NCBI GenBank assembly: GCA_009695395.1
Contig: SIBB01000117.1
Span: 1 to 9,116, forward strand
From: Pedosphaera sp.
GTDB lineage: Bacteria; Verrucomicrobiota; Verrucomicrobiia; Limisphaerales; SXTU01
Direction: 5' to 3'
DNA length: 9,116 nucleotides
The stretch's first letter is position 1. The number at the start of each line of letters is the position of its first letter. The position numbers and the translations under genes were made by a program. This document shows positions 5,360-9,116 of the stretch, in pieces. Under the pieces are notes generated by a model, which was not told the DNA's origin, did no database searches, and saw only the letters and a program-made list of their open reading frames with translations.

Positions 5360-8300
5360 ATGGCTAGACTCACTATTCTTACTGGCGCCCGCCGGGGGCA
5401 GCGCTTCGAGCTGCCCCCCGGCATCGTCACCATTGGTAGGCAGGTCGGAAACACCCTCGTCGTCGCGGACGAATCCGTCGCGAACCAGCACCTGCTTCTC
5501 TCTGTGGACCACGAGGGTTGTCGTGTGAAGGACCGCAGTGGCGGCGGCACGGCGGTCAACGGGACACACGTCACGACCGCGGCGCTGAACGAAGGCGACG
5601 TGCTCCGGATGGGCGTCGTGGAGATGCGCTACGAACTGGGCGCGCCCGCTCCGCGCCCGGCCGCAGGCCAGGCTCCCACTCCCACGCCCGGGGGGCACGC
5701 GGCGCGGGTCAAACGCGAGGGGCCGCGCTTCGAGGACGTGCTGCGCGAGCAGAAGGCGATCAAGAAGAAAGTCATCTTCGACATCGAGCTGGGACCGATC
5801 CTCGTATGGGGTGCGATGCTGGCGCTGGCGGTCGCCGGCATTTGGGCCGCGTTCCATCCCAAGCCGCAGCAGGTGAAAAAGAAAGGCAAGGCCCGCAGCA
5901 CGCAGGGGGTCGCCGTGCTGGGCACGCCCGCCCCCGGCACCGTGCCTGCGCAACCCACCGTGCCCGAGGCGCCGGAGCCAGTGCTCCCGCCGGGCTTCAG
6001 CATGGCGAGCGAGCCTCCTCCGCTGCCCTACTCGCTGCCCGTCGGTGCAGCCAAATCCCCGGTTCGCGACAACGCGAAGATTTACTTCACCTCACAATCC
6101 AGCGCGCAGGCGGCGGTGGATGCGGCGAGCGAGGGCGACGCGGTGGTGTTCGATGGTCCCCTCGCCAACATTGTCGTGCGACGGCCGTTGAAGGACGTGC
6201 AATTCATCGGCGGGACCGCCTCGTGGGAGCTGCGCGCGGACCTCACGGACTGCCAGTTCTTCTGGCACACGCCCGTGCGGATGACGCAAGGAGGGGCGCG
6301 GATGGAGCGGTGCGCGTTTTACCAGTCGCACGGGTCTGCCACGCACCTGACCCACGCGGACGCGGTGTCGTTTTACCATGGTGGGACCACGGTGATGGCG
6401 GGGGATTTCAAGACGCCGCTGGACGAGGCTCAGTTGTGGCTGCGCGGCTTCGTGCGCGGCGTGACTGTCCACAAGCTCACCATCGCGCCACCGGAAGGCG
6501 AGCGGCGGTGGGACATGAACTGGCCGCCAGTCGTGCGCGTGCAGGCGGAGAATCTCGAGGCCCACGGGCACAACAGTTACATCCTCAGCCCGGTGGTGCG
6601 CGGGCAGACGGCGTGGACGCCATTTCACGTCGTGCGCGCGACGGGGTTGACCTTCGCGCAGATGACGTCGGAGGGTGGGACTTGGGCGGATCCGATTCTG
6701 GAAGTGGACTACGGCATTGACTGCGCGGTGATCGCGTCGGCCCTGGCAGGTCGCGGCGAGGCGGCGAACGCGGGTTATCTCCGACTGCCGGACAACCTCA
6801 AGTATCACGACCACGAGGAGTGGGGCCACAACCACGCCAACGCGCCCTTCCGTGGTGCGGCCATCCAGATCGGTGGCCAGCGCAACCGCATCTTCGGCCA
6901 CGGCGATTTCAAACCGTGGAGCATCGGTCGGCGCGCGGCGCTGCCGGGCATGCACTACGCAGATGGCCTCGTCGCACGCGACCCATTCCTGCAGGAGTGG
7001 TCCGTCGAGCAGGGCGGGCTGAACGCAAACTTCGCCGAGCCGAAAAACATTTTCCGCGTGCTGCCACGGGCCGGCGGGCCGGCCTACAACTCTACCGCGC
7101 GCGATCTGCGGATGCGCTACCCGGTGCTGGGCGTGAACCTCGCGCGCCCGGTGCTCGTGGCGCTGGGAGATTTACGCGCGCCGCCGCCCTTGCTCTTCGG
7201 CAAGCGCTTCACAGACTTCACCGGCAAGCCCGCCGCCGCCATCGAACGCGCGTTGGGCGCGGGGGAAAATGTCTTCCTCGGCACGGGCGATTACGCGCTC
7301 TCGCAGCCCATCACGAATGGCCTGGTCTTCGGCGCGGGCATGGACCGGACCATCGTGACGTGGCCCACGAACGTGGATTGCTCCCAGCGGGACTGCAAAG
7401 GGCTGGTGAACCTCACCGTGCGCGGCGGGCGCTACGGGCACAACTCACAGGCCGGCACGGGCGGCGCGACGAATACCGCCAACGCGCTCTTGCTGCGCGT
7501 GCGCTTCGATGGGCAATCCCACGCGGGCGTCACCCTCCACGCCGCGCAGGACCAGACCTATCAAGACTGCGAGTTCGTGAATGGCCGTGTCGGTTTTACA
7601 CATGGGCACGACCGAACGCGCGGCGTCTTCATGGGCGAGCGCGGCCAGGCTGGCGGTCCCGCCATCACCCGGCTGAACCTCGCCAATTGCACGTTCCGAA
7701 ACCTGAGCGAGCGCGCGATTGACCTGCGGCCTGGGCAGGGGCAGACCGGCGTCGTGGGCATCCACAACTGCGCCTTCGAGGACATCGCGGACACGGCGGT
7801 GCGCATCTTCGGCGGCGAGGCGCACCTCGTGCAGAACTGCGTCTTCCGCCGCGTGGGTAAGGAGACTGCCACCAACGCCGTCGTCGAAATCTTCGGCCAC
7901 GGTGCGGTGGCCTTAAGCCATCTCGACATTCAGAACCAGGATTTCCCCGGCAGCCCGGTGGGCATCCTCGTGGGCGGGCAGGTGAGCATTTCACACTGCA
8001 AAATCAACGGTGCCCAGCGCGCGCTCGTGGCGCGCACGCCGCTCTTGGTGGACCACGTGGACGCGGTGAGCGGCACCTTTGAGCTGCCCTACGGCAGCTA
8101 CGTGACGACCTCAACCTTCAGGAATGCCGACGTGAAGAAGGGCGCGATGCTCGTGCGCGAGGCCAGCCAGCCCGAGAGCATTTCCCTCCAAGCCGGCGTG
8201 CAACTGCTGGACGCCACCCCGCCCACCGCCGTGCAGGGCGTAGAGGTGGATATCCTCGCAGATGGACATCACATCATTTGGAAGCCAGCGACTGACCCAG

Positions 8301-8725
8301 AGTCGGGCATCTTGGGTTACATCGTCTTCGCAGCGCAGCGCGAGATTTACCGCACTCCACTGGCATACGACCCCGGCGACAGCGCCAGCACGCCCCTGAT
8401 GTCGCGAGTGATACCGACCGGCTTCGTGGACACGAACCGCCTCGCGGCAACCTACGTGGTGAAGGCCATCAACGGCGCGAACCTCCTCTCCGGCGGTGGC
8501 CAAGCCCCGCTCCTGCGTTGGGGCCCGATGCGTGCCCGTTTCCTCGACCGTGGCAGCAACGAAGTGACCGTGGCCGAAATCACCTTCCGCAACCGACAAT
8601 CCGGCATCGTGGACGGCAAAGGCCGAAAGCTCGGCGCCGCCGACCTCCGCCGCCAAGGCGTGCCCGACGAAGTCCGCGTGGAGTCACGACCGACCGCAGA
8701 AGACGGAGAGACGACTCCGCGCTGA
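5360..8725 (+). CDS. Membrane-anchored FHA-domain protein with beta-helix ectodomain and C-terminal Fn3-like domain
   Basis: I do not recognise this 1121-residue protein as a named family member. Domains: (a) FHA fold, residues 1-92, starting MARLTILTGARRGQRFEL, with Gly26-Arg27, His44 and the VNG loop at 66-68; (b) one transmembrane helix, about 145-165, preceded by IKKKVIFDIEL; (c) Lys-rich then proline-rich linker, 168-235; (d) a first beta-helix-like region, about 240-600, opening with IYFTSQSSAQAAVDAASEGD; (e) a second, about 615-900, opening with AAIERALGAGENVFLGTGDY and with repeated turns NCTF, NCAF, NCVF; (f) an Fn3-like domain, about 953-1050 (WKPATDPESGILGYIVF, TYVVKAINGANLLSGG); (g) a 70-residue tail with no visible similarity. 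FHA domains normally read phosphothreonine in the cytoplasm, so a cytoplasmic N-terminus and exported beta-helix are likely (inference). Lysines flank the helix on both sides, so topology is not certain. Two usual phosphothreonine contacts are replaced (Ala41, Gly62). ATG 5360 is preceded by no Shine-Dalgarno. No enzymatic residues are evident; adhesion or carbohydrate binding is possible. Confidence 0.85.
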   Translation: MARLTILTGARRGQRFELPPGIVTIGRQVGNTLVVADESVANQHLLLSVDHEGCRVKDRSGGGTAVNGTHVTTAALNEGDVLRMGVVEMRYELGAPAPRPAAGQAPTPTPGGHAARVKREGPRFEDVLREQKAIKKKVIFDIELGPILVWGAMLALAVAGIWAAFHPKPQQVKKKGKARSTQGVAVLGTPAPGTVPAQPTVPEAPEPVLPPGFSMASEPPPLPYSLPVGAAKSPVRDNAKIYFTSQSSAQAAVDAASEGDAVVFDGPLANIVVRRPLKDVQFIGGTASWELRADLTDCQFFWHTPVRMTQGGARMERCAFYQSHGSATHLTHADAVSFYHGGTTVMAGDFKTPLDEAQLWLRGFVRGVTVHKLTIAPPEGERRWDMNWPPVVRVQAENLEAHGHNSYILSPVVRGQTAWTPFHVVRATGLTFAQMTSEGGTWADPILEVDYGIDCAVIASALAGRGEAANAGYLRLPDNLKYHDHEEWGHNHANAPFRGAAIQIGGQRNRIFGHGDFKPWSIGRRAALPGMHYADGLVARDPFLQEWSVEQGGLNANFAEPKNIFRVLPRAGGPAYNSTARDLRMRYPVLGVNLARPVLVALGDLRAPPPLLFGKRFTDFTGKPAAAIERALGAGENVFLGTGDYALSQPITNGLVFGAGMDRTIVTWPTNVDCSQRDCKGLVNLTVRGGRYGHNSQAGTGGATNTANALLLRVRFDGQSHAGVTLHAAQDQTYQDCEFVNGRVGFTHGHDRTRGVFMGERGQAGGPAITRLNLANCTFRNLSERAIDLRPGQGQTGVVGIHNCAFEDIADTAVRIFGGEAHLVQNCVFRRVGKETATNAVVEIFGHGAVALSHLDIQNQDFPGSPVGILVGGQVSISHCKINGAQRALVARTPLLVDHVDAVSGTFELPYGSYVTTSTFRNADVKKGAMLVREASQPESISLQAGVQLLDATPPTAVQGVEVDILADGHHIIWKPATDPESGILGYIVFAAQREIYRTPLAYDPGDSASTPLMSRVIPTGFVDTNRLAATYVVKAINGANLLSGGGQAPLLRWGPMRARFLDRGSNEVTVAEITFRNRQSGIVDGKGRKLGAADLRRQGVPDEVRVESRPTAEDGETTPR

Positions 8726-8772
8726 CCCCGACGCCGCCCCCCTGCTCTCAAAGTCACTGGCCGGATGCTTGA

Positions 8773-8797
8773 TTGACCCCCTTCCGGCTGATAGCGT
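8773..8797 (+). promoter_or_regulatory. Candidate promoter of ileS
   Basis: TTGACC (8773-8778) and TAGCGT (8792-8797), continuing as TAGCGTCCCCGC, lie between the FHA gene stop and the ileS start. The arrangement resembles that before the FHA gene, but the spacing is 13 bp rather than 16, which is short for a sigma-70 promoter. GCCGGA (8760-8765) and TCCGGC (8783-8788) could pair across the -35 element. No T-box or other riboswitch-like leader is present in the 92-bp gap. Confidence 0.4.
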
Positions 8798-8817
8798 CCC
8801 CGCTCTTTGAGCAGCTC

Positions 8818-9116
8818 ATGGACTACAAGAACACACTGAATCTGCCGCGCACGGACTTCTCCATGAAGGCCGACCTCGTCGCGCGCGAACCGCAACGCCT
8901 CGCCCGCTGGGAGGCCGACGCCATTTACGCGCAGATTCGTGCCGCCCGCGCGGGCCGCGAGAAGTTCGTCCTCCACGACGGCCCGCCCTTTGCGAATGGC
9001 GATGTCCACGTCGGCACCGCGCTGAACAAGGTGCTCAAGGACATCATCGTTAAATACCAGACCCTGCGCGGCTTCGACGCCCCCTACATCCCGGGCTGGG
9101 ACTGTCACGGCCTGCC
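8818..9116 (+). CDS. ileS: Isoleucyl-tRNA synthetase, N-terminal part (3' truncated by window)
   Basis: The frame is open from ATG 8818 to the window end (99 full codons) and encodes the start of isoleucyl-tRNA synthetase, the class I enzyme that charges tRNA-Ile in the cytoplasm. The first residues DYKNTLNLPRTDFSMKADL, followed by AREPQRLARWE, align directly with the N-terminus of bacterial-type IleS (compare E. coli DYKSTLNLPETGFPMRGDL), which fixes the start. The active-site entry LHDGPPFANGDVHVGTALNK (52-71) and VLKDIIVKY follow, then PYIPGWDCHGL (89-99). The class I HIGH motif reads HVGT (64-67), so its last His is Thr. Such variation is known in some class I synthetases, so this alone does not suggest inactivity. 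There is no clear Shine-Dalgarno. The gene starts 92 bp after the FHA gene and probably has its own promoter. Confidence 0.96.
   Translation, partial: MDYKNTLNLPRTDFSMKADLVAREPQRLARWEADAIYAQIRAARAGREKFVLHDGPPFANGDVHVGTALNKVLKDIIVKYQTLRGFDAPYIPGWDCHGL

Noticed and set aside
5518..6720. 400-codon second-frame ORF within the FHA gene
   Set aside because: Its Arg/Gly/Ala-rich translation is typical of out-of-frame reading of GC-rich DNA, while the main frame has clear domains throughout.
8726..8817. T-box or other riboswitch before ileS
   Set aside because: The gap is only 92 bp, the candidate promoter leaves a leader of under 20 nt, and no T-box sequence is present.

Overview
This is a GC-rich bacterial chromosomal window with six protein-coding genes, two of them cut by the window edges. 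The gene mix is a nuo operon end, a bacterial-type isoleucyl-tRNA synthetase, a DUF6807 ('PmoA-like') secreted protein, and a large membrane-anchored FHA/beta-helix protein. With the near absence of Shine-Dalgarno sequences, this suggests the Planctomycetota-Verrucomicrobiota group, most likely Verrucomicrobiota. That assignment is inference from gene content; no 16S rRNA or other taxonomic marker is present.

Layout: (1) 3-593 (+) is the C-terminal part of NuoN, a proton-pumping membrane subunit of respiratory complex I. (2) 718-2217 (+) is a two-domain sugar-type ABC ATPase (RbsA/MglA/XylG family) with no permease or binding-protein gene beside it. It converges, with only 15 bp between stops, on (3) 2233-3435 (-), a secreted DUF6807 protein. 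(4, 5) 3540-4394 (-) and 4397-5200 (-) are the two ABC-2 permease subunits of an export-type ABC transporter. They are translationally coupled: 2 bp apart, with the downstream gene's Shine-Dalgarno inside the last codons of the upstream gene. Their ATPase is not in the window. (6) 5360-8725 (+), divergent from the permeases, is a 1121-residue protein. It has an N-terminal FHA domain, one transmembrane helix, a proline-rich linker, two apparent parallel beta-helix modules and a C-terminal Fn3-like domain. (7) 8818-9116 (+) is the start of ileS.

There are no RNA genes, insertion sequences, CRISPR arrays or phage genes. The genes do not form one pathway: housekeeping genes (nuoN, ileS) frame an accessory segment of transport and envelope functions. 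The most unusual parts are the FHA/beta-helix protein, whose FHA domain lacks two of the usual phosphothreonine-contacting residues, and the 159-bp divergent intergenic region in front of it. That region holds a perfect 13-bp inverted repeat built from degenerate GATTAA hexamers around a strong GC-rich hairpin. A tandem heptamer repeat forms the first codons of one permease gene. A shared TA(G/T)C(G/C)TCC box lies 19-30 nt before the start codon of the three complete or 5'-complete plus-strand genes. No intergenic stretch exceeds 160 bp.
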